Assembly (NCBI GenBank): GCA_017405305.1
Contig: JAFRAT010000008.1
Span: 1-64,000 of the forward strand
DNA length: 64,000 nucleotides
Origin: Aeriscardovia sp.
GTDB lineage: Bacteria; Actinomycetota; Actinomycetes; Actinomycetales; Bifidobacteriaceae
Direction: 5' to 3'
Under the pieces are notes generated by a model, which saw nothing but the letters and a program-made list of their open reading frames with translations, had not been told where the DNA came from and ran no database searches. The position numbers and the translations under genes are program-made. Shown here one piece after another: positions 1 through 8,287 of the stretch; position 1 is the stretch's first letter; each line of letters begins with the position of its first letter.

Positions 1-101
1 CCAGTCTATCAAAGAGGATGGACGCTAATTATCAGCGTCGCCGTCCACATCTTCAGCTTCGGCTTCCAGTCTATCAAAGAGGATGGACGCTAATTATCAG
101 C
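1..101. CRISPR. Edge of a CRISPR array (two repeats, one spacer)
   Basis: A 36-nt direct repeat occurs at 1-36 and is repeated identically at 66-101, separated by a 29-nt unique spacer at 37-65. The repeat begins CCAGTCTATCAAAGAGG on the + strand, so on the - strand it ends in CTTTGATAGACTGG. That end resembles the ...TGATAGACTT ends of actinobacterial type II-C repeats (from memory of the family, not a search). The array is cut by the window edge, so the number of repeats and the cas genes are not visible. If the array is read on the - strand, its leader side would be the DNA just right of 101. No cas gene and no clear tracrRNA lie in the window. Confidence 0.72.
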
Positions 102-477
102 CTTTCCAGGCGATGATTCAACTCACCGAACCGAGCCCTGATAGAAATCAGAAAACGGTGTGGGCGCGGAAGCACGTCGTCCACTAGGGGGGCGTCGACG
201 TCGTCATGAGCGCGGACGAGAATGGCGCAAAGGTACTCACGTACATCAGCAACGGCGATCCATCGTCGTGAACGATTCCCGGACCGCGCGAAAATATCTT
301 GAACAAGACGACATGTTCGGGTCATTCGATGACCGAGGATCCGGCGGCGAGACCGTCAGTGCCTGATTCCTTATCATGAGTTTTTGCGGTTTTTCATGAT
401 TACAATGGCGGGCGGCGCGCGTAAACACGAATTTTCATATTAACGAGGCGCGGGAAACGCGAACAAAGAAGGCGGCT
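102..477. other. Intergenic stretch between CRISPR array and yjbR-like gene
   Basis: No open frame here has a convincing start or known motif. It may include the CRISPR leader. A short inverted repeat (ATCATGA at 373-379, TCATGAT at 394-400) is followed by a possible -10 box, TACAAT at 401-406, about 70 bases before the next gene. Otherwise I see nothing. Confidence 0.4.
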
Positions 478-897
478 ATGGCAGATTCAACAACAGTTCC
501 GACGCCCAGCGCGACAACATCCCTGGAGCCGGACCTGCTTCGGTATGCGATGGAGCAGTACGGCGCGGCGGCGGACAACCCGTTCTCGAAAGGCGCTTGC
601 CGGTCGCTGCGCACGCCGGAGAACAAGTGGTTCGCGCTGTTCCTCACCGCTCCGGGCCGGGCATTCGGGCTAGACGCGGGATCCGTGCGCGTGATGAACG
701 TCAAATGCGATCCGGCGGTGCTCGACGGCCTCGTATGCGCGGGCGTTCCGGGCGTGCACCGAGCCTGGCACATGAACCACGAGAAGTGGGCGTCCGTCGA
801 GATGAGCGGCGCGGCGCCGCTGGACTTGGCGGAGGACATGCTCGACGCGAGCTGGAGGCTTGTCATGGGCGCGCGTGCGAGCGGACACGATCGGTGA
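478..897 (+). CDS. MmcQ/YjbR family protein
   Basis: A 139-residue protein of the MmcQ/YjbR (DUF419) family, small cytosolic proteins with a double-wing, CyaY-like fold whose exact role is unknown. Family features are visible in order: YAMEQYGAAADNPF near residue 21, NKWFALF near residue 49, NVKCDP near residue 74, a glycine-valine turn, then HMNHEKWASVEM near residue 99 and a final helix. The length is normal for the family. The start is ATG 478, preceded by a purine-rich GAAGG ribosome binding site. It stands alone between the CRISPR edge and the mevalonate cluster, on the same strand as the latter but separated by 81 bases. Confidence 0.85.
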   Translation: MADSTTVPTPSATTSLEPDLLRYAMEQYGAAADNPFSKGACRSLRTPENKWFALFLTAPGRAFGLDAGSVRVMNVKCDPAVLDGLVCAGVPGVHRAWHMNHEKWASVEMSGAAPLDLAEDMLDASWRLVMGARASGHDR

Positions 898-966
898 ACG
901 CAGATCCGTTCGTGGGAATTTATCACATTTTTCAGAGCGCGAGATCGTAGAAGAGCCGCGTTTTGT

Positions 967-972
967 TAGCGT
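967..972 (+). promoter_or_regulatory. Extended -10 box directly before the aminotransferase GTG
   Basis: TGTTAGCGT (965-972 with its upstream TG) matches TGn plus a TAnnnT hexamer. Six bases separate it from GTG 979, and there is no Shine-Dalgarno sequence. Transcription would begin at the start codon, giving a leaderless message for the mevalonate operon. Confidence 0.45.
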
Positions 973-978
973 GGGTCC

Positions 979-2319
979 GTGCACAATGAACAAGGGCGAC
1001 GGTTTGACACGCCGCGCCAGCGTCTGCGCGCCTCGTTGGCGGCGGCGACACGGACGAATCCGGAAGAATGGTTCCCCGTCTTCAAAGCCCGGTACGGCAT
1101 GGAAATCGTTTTCGACCAGCTCCGGCAGCACCGGCACAGGGGGAGCGGCGCTCCAGCCGGTTCCAGCGCCATCGGCCGCGCCGGCAAATCTTCAGCCGGA
1201 TCCGTCGTCACGCAGCTGTTCACTTGCTGCACGGCCATCGACCCGATTCTAGCGGCAGGCCTCGAACCCGTTTACGCCGACATCGACCCCGGCACCATGG
1301 CCATCGACCCGTCCCGCGCCGAAGACGCCATCAGCAACGTTTCGACGCTCGCGGTCGTTCTGCAGCACACGTTCGGCATCATCGACGACGCGTCGTCCCG
1401 AACGTTCGCCGCGACAACGCGAAGACTCAACCCGCAGGCGCTGTTCGTCGAGGATTGCGCCCATTGCGTCGCGCGTTTGGCCCGCGACGCGGGGCACCGA
1501 CCACTCGCCGACGTGTCCGTCCACTCCTTCGGTGTCGAGAAAGTGCTGCCCACGCGCTTCGGCGGAGCCCTCTGGCTGAACCCCGAACTTGGCCGGCGCG
1601 ACCCGCAATTGCACGCGGACCTCACCACGGCCCTCGAAGCGTTGCCGGAACCGGGCAGCGTCCTCAACCGTGTCTGCAAAGCGTACGTCGCCGAAAACCA
1701 CGTCCTGGGGCGTTTGGGTCCGATGGAAACGGTGGCGCGCGCCTGGTTGCAGAAGCGCGGCTTGTACGAGCCGCCGATCAGCGAATCCGAACGCCGCGGC
1801 GGGCTCGCCTACCGGCCGATGGGAATGTCCGCTTGGATGGAAGGGAAGGCCGCCGCCGCGCTCGACAGCCTTGGAGCGAACTACCGGCTGCGCCAGCGGA
1901 ACGCGGAACTGTATGCGGATGGTTTGAAAGAATGCCGCGAAACCGGGCAGTTGTCCCTGCCACGTAGCATGGAGACGATGGCGGCCGGACGGATGCAGCC
2001 AGTCCTGCGGTTCCCGTTCCTCGCGCCGGACGCTGCCGCCGCCGACCGGATCATCGCGGCCGTGCGCCGCGCCGGCGTGCTGGCCGAACGGTGGTACCGC
2101 CCACAGCTGTTCCCCGGTGTCGAGAACCCAGAGGCGTACCGCGTGCCGCGCGACCGTTCAAGCCTGGCCCAGGGCGACACGGTGTCGGACCGCATCGTCT
2201 GCCTGCCGACCGACCTGCCCGACGAGCGCGTCAGGCTCGCTGTGAAAACGGTCGCGGACGCCGCGAAACCATTGACGACATTGCCCGCGCGAGACGGGAA
2301 GAACGAAGGAAAGGCGTAA
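979..2319 (+). CDS. DegT/DnrJ/EryC1/StrS-family PLP-dependent aminotransferase-like protein
   Basis: A 446-residue protein with the fold type I PLP-enzyme layout of the DegT/StrS sugar aminotransferase family. The segment VYADIDPGTMAID (about residues 97-109) matches the family's strand before the cofactor pocket, VEDCAHC (about 157-163) supplies the aspartate expected to contact the pyridine nitrogen, and SFGVEKVLPTRFGG contains Lys188, the likely Schiff-base lysine. The substrate is unknown. The start is GTG 979, chosen because a -10-like box ends six bases upstream. The stop lies three bases before the mevalonate kinase start, so it is the first gene of the mevalonate operon. It has no established step in that pathway. 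Its job could be a sugar or lipid-carrier modification, but this is only a guess. Confidence 0.72.
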   Translation: MHNEQGRRFDTPRQRLRASLAAATRTNPEEWFPVFKARYGMEIVFDQLRQHRHRGSGAPAGSSAIGRAGKSSAGSVVTQLFTCCTAIDPILAAGLEPVYADIDPGTMAIDPSRAEDAISNVSTLAVVLQHTFGIIDDASSRTFAATTRRLNPQALFVEDCAHCVARLARDAGHRPLADVSVHSFGVEKVLPTRFGGALWLNPELGRRDPQLHADLTTALEALPEPGSVLNRVCKAYVAENHVLGRLGPMETVARAWLQKRGLYEPPISESERRGGLAYRPMGMSAWMEGKAAAALDSLGANYRLRQRNAELYADGLKECRETGQLSLPRSMETMAAGRMQPVLRFPFLAPDAAAADRIIAAVRRAGVLAERWYRPQLFPGVENPEAYRVPRDRSSLAQGDTVSDRIVCLPTDLPDERVRLAVKTVADAAKPLTTLPARDGKNEGKA

Positions 2320-2322
2320 GAC

Positions 2323-3237
2323 ATGACAATCAGAACCGTGAGCGCCATCGCCCATGCGAAAGCCATCCTGCTGGGAGAACACGCCGCCGTGTACGGGTAT
2401 CCCGCGTTGGCGGTTCCGGTGACAGCCATGACGCTGACGGCGACAGTAGAGACTTTCGGGCCGGACGGCGGACCGTCGATGCTGAACACGGATCGCTACC
2501 ACGGTCCGCTGGACCAGGCTCCGAAGGAATACGGCGGCCTGGCGTTCCTGGCGTCCCTCATGGCCCGGGACGCCGTCAAACTATCGTACCGCGGCTCCAT
2601 TCCGCAAGGACGCGGATTGGGTTCGTCGGCGGCAAGCGCGTGGGCCACAGCGCAAGCGTTGAACCAAGCCGAAGATTTGGATTGGTCGTCGGAACGGCTG
2701 GTCGAGGCGAGCGACCAGGCGGAGGATATCGTCCACGGCGAAGCCAGCGGCGTGGATCTAGCGGCAGTGCGCAGCAACAGGCTCGTTGTGTACCGCAGAA
2801 CCAAAGGCTTCAGCACGGTGGGCAACCGCCTGGGCGCATGGCTCGTGATTGCAGACACGGGCCAGGCGGGCAGCACGAAGACAGCCGTGGCGTCGGTGCG
2901 CCGCCAGATCGAAACCAGCGAACCCAAGAAAACAGCCATGGACCGTCTAGGAGCCATCGCCACGCAAGGGATCGAAGCATGGCGGCGACGGGACGCAGCC
3001 AGGTTAGGAACATTGTTCGACCAAGCGCAGGACATCCTCGCCGGATTCGGATTGTCGACAGCGGAGATAGACCGGCTGATCCGTTTAGCGCATCAAGCAG
3101 GCGCGCAGGGCGCCAAACTCAGCGGTTCGGGCCTGGGCGGCGCGATCATCGCGCTAGCGAAAGACCGGGAACAAGCGGAATCGGTAGGACAGGCCCTGCA
3201 AACCGCAGCATCAGGTGTGTGGACGCAGGAGATATGA
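2323..3237 (+). CDS. mvk: Mevalonate kinase
   Basis: A cytosolic GHMP kinase of 304 residues that phosphorylates mevalonate with ATP to 5-phosphomevalonate. The N-terminal AHAKAILLGEHAAVYGYPAL is the family signature (residues about 10-29). The ATP-binding loop reads IPQGRGLGSSAA near residue 93, DQAEDIVHGEASGVD near residue 131 carries the catalytic aspartate, and KLSGSGLGGAIIAL near residue 266 is the third GHMP motif. The start is ATG 2323, with GGAAAGG just upstream. It is the second gene of a tightly packed operon and leads directly into mvaD. Isopentenyl diphosphate made here supplies, among others, the undecaprenyl carrier used by MraY and MurG. Confidence 0.93.
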   Translation: MTIRTVSAIAHAKAILLGEHAAVYGYPALAVPVTAMTLTATVETFGPDGGPSMLNTDRYHGPLDQAPKEYGGLAFLASLMARDAVKLSYRGSIPQGRGLGSSAASAWATAQALNQAEDLDWSSERLVEASDQAEDIVHGEASGVDLAAVRSNRLVVYRRTKGFSTVGNRLGAWLVIADTGQAGSTKTAVASVRRQIETSEPKKTAMDRLGAIATQGIEAWRRRDAARLGTLFDQAQDILAGFGLSTAEIDRLIRLAHQAGAQGAKLSGSGLGGAIIALAKDREQAESVGQALQTAASGVWTQEI

Positions 3238-3238
3238 C

Positions 3239-4333
3239 GTGGCCAGCATGACCAAGGAACACGAAGCGGAACAACAGGAACGAATCCGAACAACACCAGC
3301 GCAGGCGATCCCGGGCCGGGCAGGCGTAGCGCGCGCACACGCCAACGTCGCGCTCGTCAAATACTGGGGCAAACGCGACGAGCGGCTGCGCATTCCCTGG
3401 GCATCGAGCATCTCCATGACTTTGGACGGCTACTGGACCACCACCCGCTTCACCGCACTCGCCGACCCCTCATGCCGCACGTTCCTGCTGGACGGCGCGC
3501 CCGCGCCCAAAGCGGCCGCCGGCCGCGCGGCCCATGCCATCAACATCCTGCGCGAACGCTACGGCTTGCCGACAGATGGCGAAAACAGCGGCTACTTCCT
3601 CGAATCATGGAACCATGTGCCGGTTTCGTCCGGGTTCGCCAGCTCCGCGTCCGGGTTCGCCGCGCTCGCCGGAGCGTTCGCCGACGCGTCCGGACTGAAA
3701 GATATCGGACACCGCGAACTGTCGCGTTTGGCCCGCCTGGGATCAGGGTCGGCGTCTCGCTCGATCGACGGAGGTTTCGTCGAATGGCACGCGGGAACGG
3801 ACGACGCCTCCTCGTACGCTGAACCATTGGACGAACATCCTGGGGTCGACCTGCGGATGATGTCGGTCATGATAAGCGACGCGCAAAAGGAGATCGCCTC
3901 CACCGAGGGAATGCGCCGTTCCGCGCGGTCGCCGTACTTTTCGGTATGGGTCGGGCAGTGCGAGGACGCCTGCCGCCGGATGCGCGAAGCCGTCGCCGAG
4001 AACGACATCGAGGCCATCGGATCTATCGCTGAGGGCAACGCACGCCAGATGCACGCCATGACCCTGTGCGCGGGCTTCACCTACTTCACGCCGGGAACGC
4101 TGGCCGTCACGCGGCTCGTCGAACAGCTCCGCGCCGACGGACTGGAATGCTTCTGGACATGCGACGCCGGGGCGAACCCGAAAATCCTCGTGCCGGCCTC
4201 GAACGAAAACCAAGTCGCGGCGGCCATCGCCGAACGCTTCCCGCAAGCACGCTGCGAATCGTCTGGCTTCGGCCCCGGCATCGCCATCGGCCACCACCAA
4301 AACCGGGAAGAGAGGAAAGAAGACGACGCATGA
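3239..4333 (+). CDS. mvaD: Diphosphomevalonate decarboxylase
   Basis: Converts 5-diphosphomevalonate and ATP to isopentenyl diphosphate, ADP, phosphate and CO2. The 364-residue GHMP-fold protein has AHANVALVKYWGKRD followed by PWASSISMTLD, both diagnostic of this decarboxylase. Later it has SSGFASSASGFAAL (the ATP loop), SGSASRSIDGGFVEW, and a C-terminal TCDAGANPKILV block. I chose GTG 3239 because AGGAG at 3227-3231 is seven bases upstream. ATG 3248, in the same frame, lies 16 bases from it and is the alternative. The mvk stop is one base away. The stop overlaps the next start as ATGA, so translation of mvaD and the phosphomevalonate kinase gene is likely coupled. Confidence 0.93.
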   Translation: MASMTKEHEAEQQERIRTTPAQAIPGRAGVARAHANVALVKYWGKRDERLRIPWASSISMTLDGYWTTTRFTALADPSCRTFLLDGAPAPKAAAGRAAHAINILRERYGLPTDGENSGYFLESWNHVPVSSGFASSASGFAALAGAFADASGLKDIGHRELSRLARLGSGSASRSIDGGFVEWHAGTDDASSYAEPLDEHPGVDLRMMSVMISDAQKEIASTEGMRRSARSPYFSVWVGQCEDACRRMREAVAENDIEAIGSIAEGNARQMHAMTLCAGFTYFTPGTLAVTRLVEQLRADGLECFWTCDAGANPKILVPASNENQVAAAIAERFPQARCESSGFGPGIAIGHHQNREERKEDDA

Positions 4334-5430
4334 CCATCCAGCAAGACGCTCCGGGCAAACTGTACGTCGCGGGAGAATACGCTGTCCTGAACGCCGGCAA
4401 CCCAGCCGTGATCACGCCAGTCGGACGAAAACTGACCGTGACAGCCTCCCGCCCGGCAAACCATGGTCGCGCGCGCATCGAATCCGACCAGTTCCCAGGA
4501 CAAACCGCCGACTGGAGAATCCAACCGAACGGATCGCCCACGTTCGGATTCCCATCCTCCGGCGCACGGGAAAAACAAACGTTCACCGCATCGGCGCTCC
4601 GCACGGCCGAGGAATACGCCGCTGCGAAACAACATAGACAAGCGGCCAGCGAACCATACGACCTGCGGATATCCAGCAAGCTGGACGCCTCCGACGGCAG
4701 GAAACTCGGCATCGGATCCTCCGCCGCAGTGACCGTCGCCACCATCAAAACGGCGCTCGCTTGGCATGGCATCCTCCCCGAGGATCCGAAGCAGGCGACG
4801 CCTCTCGTCTTCAAACTGGCGGCGATCGCTCATCTGATGGCACAGGGGAACGGTTCTTGCGGGGACATCGCCGCTTGCGCAGCAGGACGTCTCGTGGAAT
4901 ACCGGTCGTTCGACAGGGAATGGCTCCGCGCCGAACTCGGCAGGAACCCGATGCCGGCGTTGATTGACGCGCGCTGGCCTGGTCTTTCAATCGAGCCTCT
5001 GCCGGAACGGAACGATATCAGGTTCCTGGCCGGGTGGACGGGAACACCCGCTTCCACCAAAGAATTCGTCAGCAAAACGCGGCATGGCGGAGTTTCGGCC
5101 GCCATGGAAGGTTTCGCCTCCGCCAGCGCCCGCGTCGTGGAGTTTTTGGCCGGGGCGCTGCGCGACGACGATCCCGAAACGGCGCGCAGCGCAATCCGGC
5201 AGGACCGGGCGTTGTTGGAGTCTTTCGCCGCCAACCGGGGCATCGAGCTGGAAACCCCCGCCATCGCCGCCGCGCTCCGCGCCGCCGATTCCATCGGCGT
5301 CGCGGCGAAAACCTCAGGGGCAGGCGGAGGAGACTGCCTGATCGCCTGCGTATCTTCCGAACTGGAAGAAGAAGCGGTCAAAAACCTTTGGATCCGGATC
5401 GGTGTCGTTCCGTTGGAATCCGTTGAATGA
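4330..5430 (+). CDS. mvaK2: Phosphomevalonate kinase
   Basis: The third GHMP enzyme of the operon phosphorylates 5-phosphomevalonate to the diphosphate. The 366-residue protein starts with APGKLYVAGEYAVLNAGNPAV, typical of bacterial phosphomevalonate kinases. It has KLGIGSSAAVTVATIKT as ATP loop near residue 121, and a glycine-rich KTSGAGGGDCLIAC near the C-terminus. ATG 4330 overlaps the mvaD stop by four bases. No further gene follows for 590 bases, so the operon ends here. The remaining enzyme, the isomerase, is at 9086. Synthesis of mevalonate itself (HMG-CoA synthase and reductase) is not in the window. Confidence 0.92.
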   Translation: MTIQQDAPGKLYVAGEYAVLNAGNPAVITPVGRKLTVTASRPANHGRARIESDQFPGQTADWRIQPNGSPTFGFPSSGAREKQTFTASALRTAEEYAAAKQHRQAASEPYDLRISSKLDASDGRKLGIGSSAAVTVATIKTALAWHGILPEDPKQATPLVFKLAAIAHLMAQGNGSCGDIAACAAGRLVEYRSFDREWLRAELGRNPMPALIDARWPGLSIEPLPERNDIRFLAGWTGTPASTKEFVSKTRHGGVSAAMEGFASASARVVEFLAGALRDDDPETARSAIRQDRALLESFAANRGIELETPAIAAALRAADSIGVAAKTSGAGGGDCLIACVSSELEEEAVKNLWIRIGVVPLESVE

Positions 5431-5961
5431 GGAAACCGTTGCACGGAAAAAGCGGGGAACCGGGGAGGCTGATTCCAGCATGCCGGGACAACGCAAGGCA
5501 ATCGGTTTTGAAGCGGCAGCAGGACGGCGTGTTCAGCGCGTCGGGATCGCCGGCCTTCCTCAACCCGTCGGCTGCCTAGCGCGCGGACCAGCCGCGCTGT
5601 GAAAAGCCTTTTATGATGGGCGGTCCTGAGGCGTGTCTGAAATCCGCTCCACGGCCTTCGCTCTGCGCGCCAAAGACATACCGCGACGCACCGGCGCCGT
5701 TTTATAGGTGGGCGTTGATCCCATCCCTCGGCCAGTTGTTCCTCCGGAGGCTTCCATCGAAGGCGAAGAGCTTTCCGGACGTCGGCAGGCGGGTCAGGCT
5801 CCTGGGGCATCCTGACACCCTCGGAAATGTTCTCCTCACAATTCCAGGAAGCGCGGAAAACCATCGAAACCCTTTTGTGTTTTTCCGACAGCCCTCGAAG
5901 CCCTGCGCCGCGACGTTCGGAACCAGCTGTCGAACACCATTTCTGGCTTTCGGCTACGCTT
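5431..5961. other. Intergenic stretch after the mevalonate operon
   Basis: About 530 bases with no gene I can support. Open frames on either strand show no family motif and no ribosome binding site. No clear terminator hairpin was found after the phosphomevalonate kinase stop. Confidence 0.4.
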
Positions 5962-5991
5962 TTGCTATGGATCCGAAGGCCCTGGTAGGAT
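5962..5991 (+). promoter_or_regulatory. Possible promoter of the surface-protein gene
   Basis: TTGCTA at 5962-5967 and TAGGAT at 5986-5991 are separated by 18 bases. TGG precedes the second hexamer, giving an extended -10 element. Transcription would start near 5998, leaving a short leader made largely of the G10 tract. The assignment is from consensus only. Confidence 0.35.
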
Positions 5992-6007
5992 TGGCGCCAT
6001 CACCAAC

Positions 6008-6017
6008 GGGGGGGGGG
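6008..6017 (+). repeat. Poly-G tract of ten bases upstream of the surface-protein start
   Basis: Ten consecutive G at 6008-6017 end two bases before the TTG start codon at 6020, where a ribosome binding site would lie. Homopolymers of this length slip during replication. A change in length would alter spacing of the leader, and eleven G would also place ATG 5967 in frame with the protein. Confidence 0.85.
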
Positions 6018-6019
6018 TC

Positions 6020-8236
6020 TTGAAGTCTTTCGTTGAAAAATCTTTTGTTTCGGTAGCAGCGCTGGCCGTCATGGCGCTGGTTTGCCTCGTTTTCGCCGCC
6101 GCCGGTTCCCCGGTGAGGGCCTACGCGTCGGAATCGGAGACGGCCGGGACTGACATCTCATCCCTGGGGTCAGCTGTCATTCTCTCCATCACTGACGGGT
6201 CAGGGAACGTGTTCACCGGCATCAACACGGAGGGAGAAACGGTCGGCACGGAAAGCCCGAACGGAGACCAGCCGGACAGCCTCTCCCTGCGGATCACCTT
6301 CGACTCCGGGGATACTTTCAAACCCGGCGAGAAAATCGTCGTGCCGATCACGAACGGCGCGCATCAGCCGTTCTACCAGTCTTCCATCACAGCGCCGTCA
6401 TACGTCTCGCTGCCGGACGGGACGCACCTTTTCTCGGCGACGTCCCGACTGGAAGGGGACGCGGCGACTGACACGGAATACCCCGAACTGATTCTGACCG
6501 CGCTCCCTGCGATCGCGTCGATGAGCGACGTCACGACGGTGACGGTGAAGTGCGCCGGTAGTCTTATGCGCGCGAATGTCAGGTCTGATTTGGTCAGCTC
6601 CACGAAGAGCACGTTCACGACGACGGGCAACACGTACACGATCACGAACAAAGCGTTCGATTTGGCCGCTTGCTTCTCAAGCAACCTTAACAAAGTCTTC
6701 ATGAAAACGGAGCATTCGCTGGGCGGAGGAGCCAGCATGTCGATCGGTTACGACGCGCGCTGCATCATCAACCAAGCGCTGAAAACAGGCGATAAGAACC
6801 CTGTCGCCCATGCCAGCCTGTCCGAACCCATCATCGTCTGGCAGCATCTCGCCGGGTCGTCGCCGTTCACGATCAACCACGCGGCTTCGACGACCGGCAT
6901 ACAAGGCGTCGTCAACTGGGTTTCGTCGCAAGCCGGATACATCTCAGGGAAACAGGCATATTCGGAGACGAACACGTCCTGGCAGTCCGGAAGCGGCATC
7001 GCGTCCTTCTCTGCAGCGCAATCCACGCTCCGAGGGCATGTCGGCGAGACGATCGTGCAGGCCGACGGCTCCGGCGGATACTACGTGGCGTCGAACATCG
7101 GCGCGCCAGGGGACCAGCCGTCCAACGACCTCGACACGATGGAACCGTACGCGTCCAACAACACAGGGATGTCCTCCATCGTCAGCAAACTGAAAGGGAT
7201 GGGATTGGACTATCCGTCCAGATGGACGCAAAGGGTCTTCGTGCAGTTCACGGACGATCCCGACATCTCGCAATCGGTGTCGGACCAATGGGAGATAGGC
7301 CCGGCAACCGCGGATAGCAGCTCTGCTTACAACGGCAGTATCATCAATCCCGCGATGTCCGGGACCGCGACGCTGACGAGCCAGAACGTGTTCGGACAGA
7401 CGAACGGCAAGCAATACGCCGCCTTGCATTACGACGCGAACGGCGGAAACGGGACCATGGGCGACGTCATCGTCATCGCCGGTTCGTCCGTGTCTCTCGA
7501 GCAGAACGGGTTCACCCGCCACGGGTACACGTTCACCGGATGGAACACGGAAGCCGACGGGAGCGGCACCTCCTACCAACCCGGGGCAAGCATCACTCTG
7601 AAGAGCGGCGTGACAGTCGTTTACGCGCAATGGGAGAGGAACCCAGAGGAGCAGGTCATCTACGAGGGGAACGGCGCGACGTCCGGATCAACACCAACCC
7701 AGAACCAAACGGAAGGCCTGTCCGTGTCTCTCGAGCAGAACGGGTTCACCCGCCCCGGGTACACGTTCACCGGATGGAACACGGAAGCCGACGGGAGCGG
7801 CACCTCCTACCAACCCAACGACTCATACACGATCCCCGGTCATACGACGTACTTGTACGCGCAATGGAAACGTGACGAAGGAACAATCGTCTATAACGCG
7901 AACGGCGGAAGCGGCACGATGGCAAGCCAGAGCGGCGGCGTTGGTTCGTCCGTGCCTCTTGAGCAGAACGGGTTCACCCGCCCCGGGTACACGTTCACCG
8001 GGTGGAACACGGAAGCCGACGGGAGCGGCACCTCCTACCAACCCGGAGCAAGCATCACCATCATCGATGGAACGCGGACGCTGTACGCGCAATGGGTCAT
8101 GTCGGTCAATTCCCTTCCGATGACCGGCGGCCGCGGTTCTCTCGCTCCGATCATGGTCGGGTTCATTGTTTCCTGCGCAGCGATCGCTGTGGCCGCGGCA
8201 GCAGCTTGGAGGAAACGAAGCGAAGAATCGGAATGA
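6020..8236 (+). CDS. LPXTG-anchored surface protein with InlB B-repeats
   Basis: A 738-residue exported, wall-anchored protein. Residues 1-35 form a signal peptide (basic start, hydrophobic ALAVMALVCLVFAAAG, then a small-residue cleavage region). About 430 residues of unrecognised ectodomain follow. Three Listeria-Bacteroides (InlB B / Flg_new) repeats lie at residues 471-538, 548-616 and 625-692, each with GYTFTGWNTEADGSG and ending in YAQW. The tail has LPMTGG at 699-704, a hydrophobic helix and a KRSEESE end, which is the sortase signal. The proposed start is TTG 6020, chosen because the signal peptide begins there. Its only ribosome-binding candidate is the G10 tract. Probable role is adhesion, by inference. 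Expression may be phase variable. Confidence 0.85.
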   Translation: MKSFVEKSFVSVAALAVMALVCLVFAAAGSPVRAYASESETAGTDISSLGSAVILSITDGSGNVFTGINTEGETVGTESPNGDQPDSLSLRITFDSGDTFKPGEKIVVPITNGAHQPFYQSSITAPSYVSLPDGTHLFSATSRLEGDAATDTEYPELILTALPAIASMSDVTTVTVKCAGSLMRANVRSDLVSSTKSTFTTTGNTYTITNKAFDLAACFSSNLNKVFMKTEHSLGGGASMSIGYDARCIINQALKTGDKNPVAHASLSEPIIVWQHLAGSSPFTINHAASTTGIQGVVNWVSSQAGYISGKQAYSETNTSWQSGSGIASFSAAQSTLRGHVGETIVQADGSGGYYVASNIGAPGDQPSNDLDTMEPYASNNTGMSSIVSKLKGMGLDYPSRWTQRVFVQFTDDPDISQSVSDQWEIGPATADSSSAYNGSIINPAMSGTATLTSQNVFGQTNGKQYAALHYDANGGNGTMGDVIVIAGSSVSLEQNGFTRHGYTFTGWNTEADGSGTSYQPGASITLKSGVTVVYAQWERNPEEQVIYEGNGATSGSTPTQNQTEGLSVSLEQNGFTRPGYTFTGWNTEADGSGTSYQPNDSYTIPGHTTYLYAQWKRDEGTIVYNANGGSGTMASQSGGVGSSVPLEQNGFTRPGYTFTGWNTEADGSGTSYQPGASITIIDGTRTLYAQWVMSVNSLPMTGGRGSLAPIMVGFIVSCAAIAVAAAAAWRKRSEESE
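7430..8095 (+). repeat. Three InlB-type repeat units with near-identical DNA
   Basis: Units span 7430-7633, 7661-7867 and 7892-8095. Within each, roughly 85 bases covering EQNGFTR..GYTFTGWNTEADGSGTSYQP (about 7498-7580, 7731-7816 and 7960-8045) are almost identical at DNA level, while the flanks diverge. Such sequence identity permits unit gain, loss or conversion by recombination. Confidence 0.85.
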
Positions 8237-8250
8237 CCGATGAATAACCG

Positions 8251-8287
8251 CAGGGTCCGCGACGTCTTGAACGAGTCGCGGACCCTG
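8251..8287 (+). terminator. Terminator after the surface-protein gene
   Basis: A perfect 13-bp stem (CAGGGTCCGCGAC at 8251-8263 with 8275-8287) has an 11-base loop and a following TTCTTCC. It sits 14 bases past the stop codon. Confidence 0.75.

Noticed and set aside
131-150. Possible tracrRNA anti-repeat (CCCTGATAGAAATCAG)
   Set aside because: Only seven bases (TGATAGA) match the CRISPR repeat end. The rest does not pair, so it is not enough.
5613-6023. Open frame of 136 residues ending over the G10 tract
   Set aside because: No ribosome binding site and no family resemblance. It matters only because its last part would fuse to the surface protein if the tract gained one G.
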